Assembly: GCA_003512955.1 (NCBI GenBank)
Contig: DOTG01000047.1
Location: 67,309 to 131,308 of the forward strand
Length of the DNA stretch: 64,000 nt
Reading direction: 5' to 3'
DNA from: Marinilabiliales bacterium
GTDB lineage: Bacteria > Bacteroidota > Bacteroidia > Bacteroidales > SZUA-534
Both the position numbers and the translations under genes were made by a program. Below, in pieces: positions 16,430 to 26,290 of this stretch. Position 1 is the first letter of the stretch; the number at the start of each line of letters is the position of its first letter. A model generated the notes under the pieces. The model was not told the origin of the DNA. It saw only the letters and a program-made list of their open reading frames with translations, and ran no database searches.

Positions 16430-19400
16430 ATGTTTAACCGACTTGTCAAATATTTTCTCGAAAACCGGCTGGTTACGTTTATCTTTCTCATTGCCTTTGT
16501 GATTTTTGGGGTAGTGTACACGCCGTTTAACTGGCATACAGGCTTTTTGCCACGCGACCCGATACCTGTCGATGCTATCCCCGATATTGGCGACAACCAG
16601 CAAATTGTTGCAACTGAATGGATGGGGCGTTCGCCTAAAGATATTCAAGACCAGGTAACCTATCCGTTAACCACTTCTTTGCTTGGTATTCCGGGAGTAA
16701 AAACAGTACGCAGTACTTCCATGTTTGGCATGTCGTTTATTTATGTCATATTTAACGATAAGGTCGATTTTTATTGGAGTCGTTCACGTATTCTTGAAAA
16801 ACTGAATTCTTTACCAACAGGAACATTACCGGCAGAGGTAACGCCAACACTTGGGCCCGATGCAACTGCTTTGGGACAAATATATTGGTACACACTCGAA
16901 GGGAGAGACCCGAAAACCGGGAAGCCAAACGGTGGATGGAATCCCCAGGAATTACGAACCATTCAGGATTTTTATGTCAAATACGGCCTTTCCACTGCTG
17001 AAGGCGTCTCGGAAGTAGCCTCTGTGGGAGGTTTTATAAAGGAATACCAGGTTGATATAAATCCTGAAGCGCTTAAAGCATATAAAGTATCCGTTATGGA
17101 TGTCATGAATGCTGTGAGTAAAAGCAATCTTGACATTGGAGCAGAAACTATTGAATTAAACAATGTTGAATACATTATTAGAGGTTTAGGCTACGTAAAG
17201 AGCCTGGAAGACCTGGAAGCTTCGGTTGTAGCTGTCCGCAATAATGTTCCGGTTCGTATAAAAGATGTTGCTTTTACATCTTTTGGACCAGCAACCCGTC
17301 GTGGCGGGCTTGATAAAGGAGGTTCAGAGACAGTGGGGGCAGTTGTAGTTGCCCGGTATGGTTCTAATCCGATGGAAGTTATCGATAATGTAAAAGATAA
17401 AATTAAAGAAATTGAAGCGGGACTGCCTCAAAAAACATTGTCCGATGGTAGCATATCAAAAGTTACAATAGTGCCGTTTTACGACCGCACCGGCTTAATT
17501 AAGGAAACAATCGGAACACTTGAATCTGCACTATCTCACGAAATTCTAATCAGTATAATTGTAATTATTATTCTGGTGCTTAATCTCAGGGCCTCGGTTA
17601 TTGTTGCCGGATTGCTGCCAATTGGGGTTTTAATGACTTTTATTCTCATGCACTTCTTTGGTGTCGATGCCAATATTGTTGCTTTATCGGGCATTGCTAT
17701 TGCCATAGGTGTAATGGTCGATATTGGCATTGTGGATGTTGAGAATATTCTGCGGCATTTAGAAATGCCTGAGAACAATGGCATACGTGGTAAAAAATTG
17801 ATGTCTCTCATTTATCTGGCAACTACCGAAGTAAGAGCCGCTGTGGTTACTTCCATTGCAACAACCATTGTCAGTTTTATTCCGGTATTTGCTTTGGAAG
17901 CCTCTGAGGGTAAGTTATTTCATCCTTTAGCTTTTACAAAAACTTTTGCCCTTCTATCCGCCTTTATTTTGGGTATTGTTGTATTACCTACATTGGTGCA
18001 TATTTTTTTTAATATTCGTTTCGACACCAGGAAAATACGAAAATGGTTTAACGGCAGCCTGATTGTTGCCGGAATATTGTTTGTTATTTTCTGGCAAACC
18101 TGGACGGCTTTGGCTTTAATTGCCATAGGTATTAACAACTTACTCGAACACCGCTGGCCGGAAAAACGAAAAGAATATACAAACTTTATAAACATTGCTA
18201 TTACTGTAATGGTAGCCATGTATTACTTATCAATCGAATGGTTGCCACTAGGTGCACATAACAGTGTTTTTATAAACTACCTGTTTGTAGCAGGTATTGT
18301 TTCAATAATACTTTTAGCACTTATGTCAATGGTACATTATTACGTACCTATTCTTCGCTGGGGCCTGCGCAACAAATGGAAGTTTCTATTATTGCCAGCC
18401 TTTACCTTATTTTTTGGGCTAATGGTATGGATGGGGTTTGATAAAATATTCGGATTTACTGCAACGGGTTTTGAAAAAATGGGTTGGCAAAATTTTAAAC
18501 AAACAGTATTTTGGCAAGCCGGAACAAATGTTTTTCCCGGAACGGGTAAAGAATTCATGCCATCGCTCAACGAAGGCTCGTTTTTGCTTATGCCAACCAG
18601 TATGCCCCATTCGAGCATTGAAAAGAACCTTGAATATATTGAGACTCTCGACAAGCGGCTCTCAGCTATTCCCGAAGTGGAGGTTGCTGTTGGCAAATGG
18701 GGACGTGTAAATTCAGCGCTCGACCCTGCACCTGTACAAATGTTCGAGAATACAATTAATTACCGTTCGGAATATATTTTGGATGAAAACGGTCACCGAA
18801 TGCAATTCAAGGTGGACAGGGGAGGCAGTTATATATTGAAAAACGGCACAAAGTATAATCCTGCAAAAGAGACCTTCAGGGCTATTCCTTCCGACAGTCT
18901 TATTCAGGAAGAAGGTGGCGAATATTTTCGTCAGTGGAGGCCGGAAATTAAAAAGCCTCTGGATATTTGGAATGAGATTGTAAAAGTTACCAATATACCG
19001 GGACTAACCTCAGCGCCTAAATTACAGCCCATCGAAACCCGTCTGGTAATGTTATCGACCGGAATGCGCGCGCCAATGGGCTTAAAAGTGTACGGACCCG
19101 ATTTGGAAACTATTGAACGGGCAGGGATAGTGTTTGAACAGTCATTAAAAGAAGTCCCTTCCGTAAAAGCTTCATCCGTATTTTACGATCGCGCAGTGGG
19201 CGCACCTTACATCGAAATAAAACTCAATCGCGAAAACATGGCACGATATGGAATGAGTGTTAGCGATGTACAGGAAATATTGCAGGTAGCCGTTGGCGGA
19301 ATGACTTTAAGCAACTCTGTTGAAGGTCGCGAAAGATTCCCCATTCGTGTGCGCTATGCCAGGGAATTGCGTGATAACCCCGATGATTTAAAACGTATTT

Positions 19401-20293
19401 TAATACCATCAATGAACGGTGTTCAAATTCCTTTGGGCGAAATTGCCGACATAGAGTATGCGCGGGGAGCACAAATGATACGCAGCGAAAATACTTTTCT
19501 CGTTGGGTATGTGATATTCGACAAAGTAGAAGGCAAAGCCGAGGTCGATGTAGTTGAGGAAGCATCAGAAATTTTACAGAAAAAAATTGATTCGGGTGAA
19601 ATTAAATTATTTCCCGGCGTTTCGTACAAATTTGCAGGTAACTACGAACAACAATTACGTGCAACCAAAAGACTTTCAATAGTTATACCTATAAGTTTAT
19701 TAATGATATTCCTGTTATTGTTCTTTCAGTTCAAAACAGTAACAGCCTCGTTTATACATTTTTCAGGTGTTTTTGTAGCATTTGCAGGTGGTTTTATTAT
19801 GTTGTGGCTTTACGGGCAGGATTGGTTTTTAAATTTTTCTGTTGCGGGGGTAAACCTGCGTGATTTGTTTCAAATGCATACGATAAACCTCAGCGTGGCC
19901 GTCTGGGTAGGGTTCATAGCCCTCTTTGGCATAGCTACCAACGATGGGGTTATTATGGGTACGTACATTCATCAGGTATTCGAACAACAACATCCGGCCA
20001 CCGTTCATGAAGTACGTGAAGCTGTTGTTTTAGCAGGAAAAAAACGTGTACGGCCCGCTATGATGACAACAGCCGTTGCCGTTATTGCGCTGCTGCCTGT
20101 TCTTACTTCAACCGGAAAAGGTGCCGATATTATGGTTCCAATGGCTATTCCCACATTCGGAGGTATGGTTATTCAGGTAATGACAGTCTTTGTAGTACCT
20201 CTATTTCAGTCGATGTGGCGTGAATGGGCAGTTAGCAGGGAATCGGTTCAAACTTTAAATAATCGCAAAAACAATGAAATCAACAATTTATAA
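16430..20293 (+). CDS. cusA: Copper RND efflux permease, CusA-like, enlarged
   Basis: The 1287 residues follow CusA closely: DPIPVDAIPDIGDNQQIV at the start, the TM4 motif IAIGVMVDIGIVDVEN (about 430), and a CusA-type segment VMLSTGMRAPMGLKV (about 880) with extra Met residues. The C-terminal half contains REKAARYGM-like ENMARYGMSVSDV. E. coli CusA is about 1047 residues. The excess is an insertion after TM6 (about 530-680) with four or more further hydrophobic helices, plus a longer periplasmic loop. It pumps Cu(I)/Ag(I) from periplasm or cytoplasm. Its last 20 bases overlap the following TolC gene. Confidence 0.9.
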   Translation: MFNRLVKYFLENRLVTFIFLIAFVIFGVVYTPFNWHTGFLPRDPIPVDAIPDIGDNQQIVATEWMGRSPKDIQDQVTYPLTTSLLGIPGVKTVRSTSMFGMSFIYVIFNDKVDFYWSRSRILEKLNSLPTGTLPAEVTPTLGPDATALGQIYWYTLEGRDPKTGKPNGGWNPQELRTIQDFYVKYGLSTAEGVSEVASVGGFIKEYQVDINPEALKAYKVSVMDVMNAVSKSNLDIGAETIELNNVEYIIRGLGYVKSLEDLEASVVAVRNNVPVRIKDVAFTSFGPATRRGGLDKGGSETVGAVVVARYGSNPMEVIDNVKDKIKEIEAGLPQKTLSDGSISKVTIVPFYDRTGLIKETIGTLESALSHEILISIIVIIILVLNLRASVIVAGLLPIGVLMTFILMHFFGVDANIVALSGIAIAIGVMVDIGIVDVENILRHLEMPENNGIRGKKLMSLIYLATTEVRAAVVTSIATTIVSFIPVFALEASEGKLFHPLAFTKTFALLSAFILGIVVLPTLVHIFFNIRFDTRKIRKWFNGSLIVAGILFVIFWQTWTALALIAIGINNLLEHRWPEKRKEYTNFINIAITVMVAMYYLSIEWLPLGAHNSVFINYLFVAGIVSIILLALMSMVHYYVPILRWGLRNKWKFLLLPAFTLFFGLMVWMGFDKIFGFTATGFEKMGWQNFKQTVFWQAGTNVFPGTGKEFMPSLNEGSFLLMPTSMPHSSIEKNLEYIETLDKRLSAIPEVEVAVGKWGRVNSALDPAPVQMFENTINYRSEYILDENGHRMQFKVDRGGSYILKNGTKYNPAKETFRAIPSDSLIQEEGGEYFRQWRPEIKKPLDIWNEIVKVTNIPGLTSAPKLQPIETRLVMLSTGMRAPMGLKVYGPDLETIERAGIVFEQSLKEVPSVKASSVFYDRAVGAPYIEIKLNRENMARYGMSVSDVQEILQVAVGGMTLSNSVEGRERFPIRVRYARELRDNPDDLKRILIPSMNGVQIPLGEIADIEYARGAQMIRSENTFLVGYVIFDKVEGKAEVDVVEEASEILQKKIDSGEIKLFPGVSYKFAGNYEQQLRATKRLSIVIPISLLMIFLLLFFQFKTVTASFIHFSGVFVAFAGGFIMLWLYGQDWFLNFSVAGVNLRDLFQMHTINLSVAVWVGFIALFGIATNDGVIMGTYIHQVFEQQHPATVHEVREAVVLAGKKRVRPAMMTTAVAVIALLPVLTSTGKGADIMVPMAIPTFGGMVIQVMTVFVVPLFQSMWREWAVSRESVQTLNNRKNNEINNL

Positions 20294-21725
20294 ACTGGTA
20301 CTGCTTTCGTTAATTGCGATTAGTGTTTCTATTGTTGCCAAAAGTCAGCAACAACCTGATTCACTTTGGCTTTACCTCGAAATAGCAGCAAAAAATAACC
20401 CTGCGGTATTACAAAAATTCAATGAATATCAGGCAGCCTTGCAAAAAGTACCACAGGTCGGTAGTTTGCCCGATCCTGAATTAAGTATGGGTGTTTTTCT
20501 GAGTCCGATGGAACTGGTTAGTGGAAATCAGGTAGCCGATATCCGGCTTATGCAAATGTTCCCGTGGTTCGGTGTTATCAAAAATGCCAAAGACGAAATG
20601 AGCCTGATGGCCAGGGCAAAATACGAATCGTTCCGCGATGCTAAACTACAGGTGTTTTTCGAAGTACAAAGCACTTGGTACGATTTATATAAAATTCAAC
20701 AAAACATCGATATTTCTGAAAAAAATATTGAAATATTGCGAACCCTCGAAAGGCTTTCATTGGTAAAGTACAAATCCTCACCAACAAGTGGCAGCAATTC
20801 AGCTGTTTCCAGTGGAAATATGTCTAATGTAAATACTCAAAACACTTCTTCCGGGTCAACAGGTATGAATCGTATGGGTGGAAACACTTACAATAATCAA
20901 TCTGCGGCATCAAATCAGCAAAACACTTCCATGCAAAGCAATTCAATGGGTGCAACTTCCGGTGGTTCGGGTTTGGCCGATTTATACCGAATTCAAATTG
21001 AAATTGGCGAACTTGAGAACAATATTTCCTTATTGAAAAACCAACAAAAAACCATTATTGCAAGGTTCAACAGTCTTTTAAACCAGCCAATACAATCAGT
21101 AGTTTTATTGCCAGATACACTAATGCCCTATTCACTGGGAGTAGCACTTTTAGAAGTATCTGATAGTATTTTAACCAATAATCCTATGTTGTTAATGTTG
21201 CTTTACGAACAGCAATCTCTTGATGCACGTAAAGAAATGGTTTCGCGTATGGGTTACCCGATGGTAGGAATAGGGGTTAATTATTCTGTTATCAATACAA
21301 ATGAAATGTCTACATCTGCAATGAATGGCAAAGACATGATAATGCCTATGGTTACGGTTACGTTGCCCATCTACCGTAAGAAATACCGCGCTTTGCAAGC
21401 CGAAACCGATTTTATGAAGCAAGCAACCGAACAAGGTTATAAATCGACATCTAATTCTTTACAGACACAATATTACGAAGCATTGCAAATTTATGAGGAT
21501 GCTCTGCGCCGTATGAAACTATATGAAAATCAAAGCCTTCTAGCTAAAAAATCATTAGATATAATGATAAAAAGTTTTTCTGCTTCAGGTTCCGGATTAT
21601 CTGATATTTTACAAATCCGGCAACAACTGCTCGATTATGAATTTAAGCAGGTCGAAGCTTTGGTCGATTATAACACTTCGGTTGCCAGGTTAAATAGATT
21701 AATGGCCAATACTCAAATTCAGTAA
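20274..21725 (+). CDS. TolC-family outer-membrane channel of the Cus-type pump
   Basis: The 483 residues have a signal peptide and an N-terminal OEP repeat (AAKNNPAVLQ, then VGSLPDPELSMGVF). A Ser/Asn/Gly/Met low-complexity insert spans about 168-228. The second repeat holds MVTVTLPIYRKKYRALQ. It overlaps the pump gene by 20 bases and is followed after 10 bases by the adaptor. The order permease-channel-adaptor differs from the first set. The insert is absent from typical TolC proteins; its Met content suggests that it might face the periplasm and touch metal, but this is only inference. Confidence 0.85.
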   Translation: MKSTIYKLVLLSLIAISVSIVAKSQQQPDSLWLYLEIAAKNNPAVLQKFNEYQAALQKVPQVGSLPDPELSMGVFLSPMELVSGNQVADIRLMQMFPWFGVIKNAKDEMSLMARAKYESFRDAKLQVFFEVQSTWYDLYKIQQNIDISEKNIEILRTLERLSLVKYKSSPTSGSNSAVSSGNMSNVNTQNTSSGSTGMNRMGGNTYNNQSAASNQQNTSMQSNSMGATSGGSGLADLYRIQIEIGELENNISLLKNQQKTIIARFNSLLNQPIQSVVLLPDTLMPYSLGVALLEVSDSILTNNPMLLMLLYEQQSLDARKEMVSRMGYPMVGIGVNYSVINTNEMSTSAMNGKDMIMPMVTVTLPIYRKKYRALQAETDFMKQATEQGYKSTSNSLQTQYYEALQIYEDALRRMKLYENQSLLAKKSLDIMIKSFSASGSGLSDILQIRQQLLDYEFKQVEALVDYNTSVARLNRLMANTQIQ

Positions 21726-21735
21726 ATAAGTTAAA

Positions 21736-23379
21736 ATGCTATATATGAAAAAGATATTTTCTAACAAATATGTTCTTTACAGTCTTTTCGCTTTTAGTGG
21801 TCTTTTTTTAGGGTGGCTGTTTTTTCATTCTCCCCACCAAATGGAAAATACACAAAAACAAACGACTGAAAGCGCAAAAACAACCATTTGGACATGCTCC
21901 ATGCACCCGCACATCAGAATGGATAAACCAGGCAAATGCCCAATATGCGGAATGGATTTAATACCGCTTAATCAAAGCAATGTACCTGTTGATTCCGATG
22001 CAATACACCTTTCCAAAGAAGCTGCTGAGCTTGCCAATGTGCTAACCTCAGTAGTTACTAAGCAAAAACCGGTGAAAGAAGTAAGATTATATGGAAAAGT
22101 GCAAACAGACGAACGTTTGTTGCAAAGTCAGGTTGCGCACATTCCGGGTCGAATTGAAAAACTACTGGTAAACTTTACCGGCGAAGGTGTTCGCAAAGGG
22201 CAAACACTTGCTATTATTTATTCACCGGAATTAGTTACGGCACAACAGGAATTGCTGGAAACCGTTAAAACAAAGGATTCTCAACCCGAAATTTACGAAG
22301 CATCAAAAGAAAAATTGCGTCAATGGAAACTTACCGAAACGCAAATTGCAGAAATTGAAAGTTCTGGCACCGTGCAAAACAACATTGAAGTTGTTTCAAA
22401 TACAACAGGAATTGTAACCGCCCGACGGATCAATAATGGAGAATATGTTTCCCAGGGTACCACTCTTTTTGATATTGCTGATCTTTCAAAAGTTTGGGTG
22501 TTATTCGATGCTTACGAAACCGACCTGCCTTTTCTTAACGAAGGCAATAAAATCTCCTTTACTGTTCAGGCTTTGCCCGGAACAAATTTTTCAGGCAACA
22601 TTATATTTATCGATCCGGTAATTGACCCCGTTACCCGGGTGTCGAAGGTTAGGATTGAAATCAATAACCCTAACGGTAAACTAAAACCCGAAATGTTCGC
22701 AACGGGCATAGTAAATGCCAATCTTAATGAATATAAAAACAATTTCATTATTCCCCGGTCGGCAGTTTTATGGACTGGCAAGCGATCAATCGTTTATGTA
22801 AAACAATTTGGTACAGATGAACCCATTTTCAAAATCCGTGAAGTAGAACTTGGCCCCATGCTGGGCAATAGTTATGTAATAATAAGCGGGCTTAACGAAG
22901 GCGAAGAAATTGTTACACAAGGGACCTTTAGCGTTGATGCCGCTGCACAGCTGGAAGGAAAACCCAGCATGATGAATCAGGGTGGCGGAAAAATTTCCAC
23001 AGGACATAATCATGGCGATGCTCAAAATACAGAAGGAAAAGATGGTAATACCGACCATTCAGCACATCAACAGCAAACAGTTTCAGAACATTCAAACCAT
23101 AGCAGTAAAGAAATGGCTCAACATGAAATGTTTAGCGTATCAGGCAATTGCGAAATGTGCAAAGAACGCATTGAGGAAGCAGCAATATCTGTAAAAGGTG
23201 TAGTCAGTGCTGTATGGGATTTAAATACAAAAAAAATTCATATTGAGTTTAACAGTTCTGAAACCAATACTGATGATATTCAAAAGGCCATTTCAAAGGT
23301 TGGACACGATACGGAAAAATTTAAAGCTGACGATAAAATTTATCAGGAACTACCTGAATGTTGCAGGTATCGAAAATAA
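21736..23379 (+). CDS. cusB: CusB-type adaptor with N-terminal heavy-metal-binding and C-terminal HMA domains
   Basis: The 547 residues can start at 21736 or at the in-frame ATG at 21745. A signal anchor (about 8-28) is followed by a heavy-metal-binding domain with WTCSMHPHI and CPICGMDL. The membrane-fusion core comes next (RLLQSQVAHIPGRIEKL, DLSKVWVLFDAYE, NPNGKLKPEMFA). After a His-rich linker (about 425-465) the C-terminus is an HMA domain with GNCEMC and a CCRYRK ending, homologous to the free periplasmic protein at 15911-16264. The fusion would bring a copper chaperone to the pump. It lies 22 bases before the regulator gene. Confidence 0.9.
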   Translation: MLYMKKIFSNKYVLYSLFAFSGLFLGWLFFHSPHQMENTQKQTTESAKTTIWTCSMHPHIRMDKPGKCPICGMDLIPLNQSNVPVDSDAIHLSKEAAELANVLTSVVTKQKPVKEVRLYGKVQTDERLLQSQVAHIPGRIEKLLVNFTGEGVRKGQTLAIIYSPELVTAQQELLETVKTKDSQPEIYEASKEKLRQWKLTETQIAEIESSGTVQNNIEVVSNTTGIVTARRINNGEYVSQGTTLFDIADLSKVWVLFDAYETDLPFLNEGNKISFTVQALPGTNFSGNIIFIDPVIDPVTRVSKVRIEINNPNGKLKPEMFATGIVNANLNEYKNNFIIPRSAVLWTGKRSIVYVKQFGTDEPIFKIREVELGPMLGNSYVIISGLNEGEEIVTQGTFSVDAAAQLEGKPSMMNQGGGKISTGHNHGDAQNTEGKDGNTDHSAHQQQTVSEHSNHSSKEMAQHEMFSVSGNCEMCKERIEEAAISVKGVVSAVWDLNTKKIHIEFNSSETNTDDIQKAISKVGHDTEKFKADDKIYQELPECCRYRK

Positions 23380-23401
23380 ACGATTAAAGGAGAAAAACAC
23401 A

Positions 23402-23962
23402 ATGCAATACTTCATAAAAAACATGGTCTGTAACCGGTGTATTATGGTGGTCAAAAATGTGTTTGAGAATCTGGGTTATCCTCCGGTCCATATTGCTCTC
23501 GGCGAAGTTGTAACTTCAAATCCAATGGATACGGAAAATATGGAGAAACTGAAAAAACAGCTTCTGGATTATGGGTTCGAACTCATTGACGACACCAAAA
23601 GCCGCATCATCGAAAGAATCAAGAATACAATAGTTTCACTGATACATCATAATACCGTGGATTTGAAAGTGAATTATTCCCAATACATCGAATCTCAACT
23701 CAACAAAGATTACTCTTACTTAAGCAGCCTATTTTCTGAAGTAGAAGGCACTACCATTGAGAAATACATCATCCATCAGAAAATAGAAAAGGTAAAAGAA
23801 TTGCTGGTTTACGATGAGTTGACCCTGAGCGAGATTGCTTATAAAATGGGGTATGGCAGCGTTGCCTATTTATCGAGCCAGTTTAAAAAAGTAACTGGTT
23901 TAACCCCCAGTCATTTCAAGCAGGTGAAGGAAAATAAACGGAAACCTTTGGATGAGGTATAA
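23402..23962 (+). CDS. AraC-type regulator with an HMA-like CxxC N-terminal domain
   Basis: The start is the ATG at 23402, eight bases after AAAGGAG; the longer frame would run into the cusB end. The 186 residues have an N-terminal ferredoxin-like segment with C10-N-R-C13 (MVCNRC) resembling HMA domains, a helical linker, and a C-terminal AraC HTH pair (about 100-180; LTLSEIAYKMGYGSVAYLSSQF and TGLTPSHFK). It is the only regulator in the 18.6-kb metal island. The obvious reading is a Cu(I) sensor that controls cus and copA. That is inference from domain content and position; no operator is identified. Confidence 0.8.
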   Translation: MQYFIKNMVCNRCIMVVKNVFENLGYPPVHIALGEVVTSNPMDTENMEKLKKQLLDYGFELIDDTKSRIIERIKNTIVSLIHHNTVDLKVNYSQYIESQLNKDYSYLSSLFSEVEGTTIEKYIIHQKIEKVKELLVYDELTLSEIAYKMGYGSVAYLSSQFKKVTGLTPSHFKQVKENKRKPLDEV

Positions 23963-24021
23963 CCTAAAAATATTATAAACATTAACGAAAATATCATAAG
24001 CTTCATCTTGCTGCCAAACCC

Positions 24022-24029
24022 TAACTTTG
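24022..24029 (+). promoter_or_regulatory. Candidate -7 element of copA
   Basis: TAACTTTG is an exact TAnnTTTG match 16 bases before the copA ATG. It suggests that copA-copZ can be transcribed separately from the pump operon. Confidence 0.4.
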
Positions 24030-24045
24030 GTGAAAAATTAAAGGT

Positions 24046-26274
24046 ATGGAAACAACCGTAAAAAGAACCTTCCCGGTAACTGGGCTCAGTTGTGCATCCT
24101 GCGCCATTAGCGTAGAAAGTATGCTTAAAACTCAAAGAGGGGTGCGAAATGCTTCGGTCAATTATGCAAATTCTTCGGTCTGGGTCGAATTCGATCCGGG
24201 AACTGTAAATACAATGGACTTCAAATCAGCCATCCAATCTATCGGCTATGATTTGCTTATCGAAGAGGAGGGACAAAACCAGCAGGAAGAGATACAGCAT
24301 GCGCATTATAAAAAACTAAAAAACAATACATTTTGGGCATCTATTTTGGCTTTGCCGGTGGTTGTTATAGCTATGCTTTTTATGGATATTCCAAATGCAA
24401 ACTGGATCATGTTGGTGCTGACAACGCCTGTAATTGCTTGGTTTGGCCGGGGGTTCTTTGTGAATGCTTTTAACCAGGCTAAACACGGCAAAGCAAATAT
24501 GGATACCCTTGTTGCCCTAAGCACAGGCATTGCCTATTTATTCAGTGCGTTCAGTACATTCTTTCCGCATTTCTGGCACGAACGGGGACAGCATCCCCAT
24601 GTCTATTTCGAAGCTTCGGCGGTAGTTATTGCCTTCATTTTACTCGGCAAGGTACTCGAAGAACGGGCAAAGTCCAGCACCTCGTCTGCAATTAAAAAAC
24701 TGATAGGGCTACAACCGAATACGGTAATTATTATCCACGACAATGGCCATGAGGAAGAAATTTCAATTTCGCAGGTGTCACCCGGGAATAAATTATTAGT
24801 GAAGCCTGGCGAAAAAATCCCTGTAGATGGTGAAATAACCTCCGGTTCCTCTTTTATTGATGAAAGTACCATTACCGGAGAATCCCTCCCTGTGGAAAAA
24901 GTACCTGGAAACCTGGTTTTTGCCGGAACTATGAATCAGAAAGGAAGCTTTGTATTTACCGCACAAAAAGTGGGCGGCGATACTGTTTTAGCTCAAATCA
25001 TCAAGATGGTTCAGCAAGCACAGGGAAGTAAGCCCCCGGTACAAAAACTGGTAGATACCATTGCCGGGATATTTGTTCCCGTGGTAATGGCAATTGCCCT
25101 TCTGAGCTTTGTAACATGGATGATTTTTGGTGGAGAAAATGCCTTGACACAGGCATTGCTCGCCATGGTTTCAGTATTGGTTATTGCCTGTCCTTGCGCC
25201 TTAGGATTGGCAACCCCAACTGCCATTATGGTAGGAATGGGCAAAGGGGCCGAATCCGGGATACTTATTAAAGATGCCGGGAGCCTGGAATTGGCACATA
25301 AAGTGAACGCTATTGTTCTCGATAAAACAGGAACAATAACCGAAGGCAAACCTGTGGTTACGGATATGATCTGGAATGTTCCGGAATCGGAAATGAGTGG
25401 GTTAAAGCAATTGCTTTTTTCCATAGAATCGCAATCGGAACATCCCCTGGCGGAGGCAGTAAAAGCATCTCTTAAAAACCACACCGAAAAACGGGTTGCT
25501 TTGGAGAAATTTGAAAGTGTCACCGGGAAAGGGGCAGTTGCAAGAACCCATGAAGATGTGTTCCTTGTTGGAAATAAAAGACTTTTGGACGATTATAAAG
25601 TAACGATTTCAGAAGAAAATCTTACCCAAATGGAAACATGGCAGGAGGAGGCAAAAACCGTGGTCTGCTTTGCCCGCAACAACGAACTGATAGCTATACT
25701 AGCTATTGCCGATAAGGTTAAAGATACTTCGGCAAAGGCCATCAATCAACTGCAAACCATGGGCATTGAGGTGTATATGCTTACGGGTGACCATACCCAA
25801 ACGGCAAAAGCCGTAGCACAAAAAGTGGGACTTAAATCCTTTAAAGCGGAGGTAATGCCATCGGGTAAAGCTGATTTTGTAAAGGCATTACAACAGAATG
25901 GAAAAGTGGTTGCTATGGTTGGCGATGGGATAAACGATTCACATGCTTTGGCTCAATCGGACGTAAGTATTGCTATGGGCAAAGGTTCAGATATTGCCAT
26001 GGATGTAGCCAAAATGACTATCATTTCGTCCGACCTCCAGCTTATTCCAAGAGCAATCCGGATATCGAAGCTTACTGTAAAAACGATCCATCAAAACCTA
26101 TTCTGGGCATTTATTTACAATGTCATAGGCATCCCTATTGCTGCGGGAATTTTATTTCCTTTATGGGGTTTTATGTTAAATCCCATGATTGCAGGAGCAG
26201 CCATGGCTTTGAGCTCTGTTTCTGTGGTAAGCAACAGTTTGCGTTTAAAAACAAAAAATATTCATATTCAGTGA
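24046..26274 (+). CDS. copA: Copper-exporting P1B-type ATPase
   Basis: The 742 residues include one N-terminal HMA domain (C16-A-S-C19), eight TM helices and the transport motif C382-P-C384. The actuator has TGES, the phosphorylation site is D426 in DKTGT, the nucleotide domain has SEHPLAEAV, and the hinge is GDGINDSHALAQSD. The C-terminal helices carry YN and the MALSS motif typical of Cu(I) (P1B-1) pumps. It exports cytoplasmic Cu(I) to the periplasm, where the Cus-type system can take over. A CopZ-like gene follows after 16 bases. Confidence 0.95.
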   Translation: METTVKRTFPVTGLSCASCAISVESMLKTQRGVRNASVNYANSSVWVEFDPGTVNTMDFKSAIQSIGYDLLIEEEGQNQQEEIQHAHYKKLKNNTFWASILALPVVVIAMLFMDIPNANWIMLVLTTPVIAWFGRGFFVNAFNQAKHGKANMDTLVALSTGIAYLFSAFSTFFPHFWHERGQHPHVYFEASAVVIAFILLGKVLEERAKSSTSSAIKKLIGLQPNTVIIIHDNGHEEEISISQVSPGNKLLVKPGEKIPVDGEITSGSSFIDESTITGESLPVEKVPGNLVFAGTMNQKGSFVFTAQKVGGDTVLAQIIKMVQQAQGSKPPVQKLVDTIAGIFVPVVMAIALLSFVTWMIFGGENALTQALLAMVSVLVIACPCALGLATPTAIMVGMGKGAESGILIKDAGSLELAHKVNAIVLDKTGTITEGKPVVTDMIWNVPESEMSGLKQLLFSIESQSEHPLAEAVKASLKNHTEKRVALEKFESVTGKGAVARTHEDVFLVGNKRLLDDYKVTISEENLTQMETWQEEAKTVVCFARNNELIAILAIADKVKDTSAKAINQLQTMGIEVYMLTGDHTQTAKAVAQKVGLKSFKAEVMPSGKADFVKALQQNGKVVAMVGDGINDSHALAQSDVSIAMGKGSDIAMDVAKMTIISSDLQLIPRAIRISKLTVKTIHQNLFWAFIYNVIGIPIAAGILFPLWGFMLNPMIAGAAMALSSVSVVSNSLRLKTKNIHIQ

Positions 26275-26290
26275 TATAAAAATAAAGGCG

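Noticed and set aside
23243..23401. Upstream extension of the AraC-type regulator
   Set aside because: It overlaps the cusB 3' end in another frame, while the ATG at 23402 has a strong AAAGGAG site.
25011..25523. 170-residue - strand frame inside copA
   Set aside because: It lies fully opposite the ATPase core motifs and shows only antisense composition.
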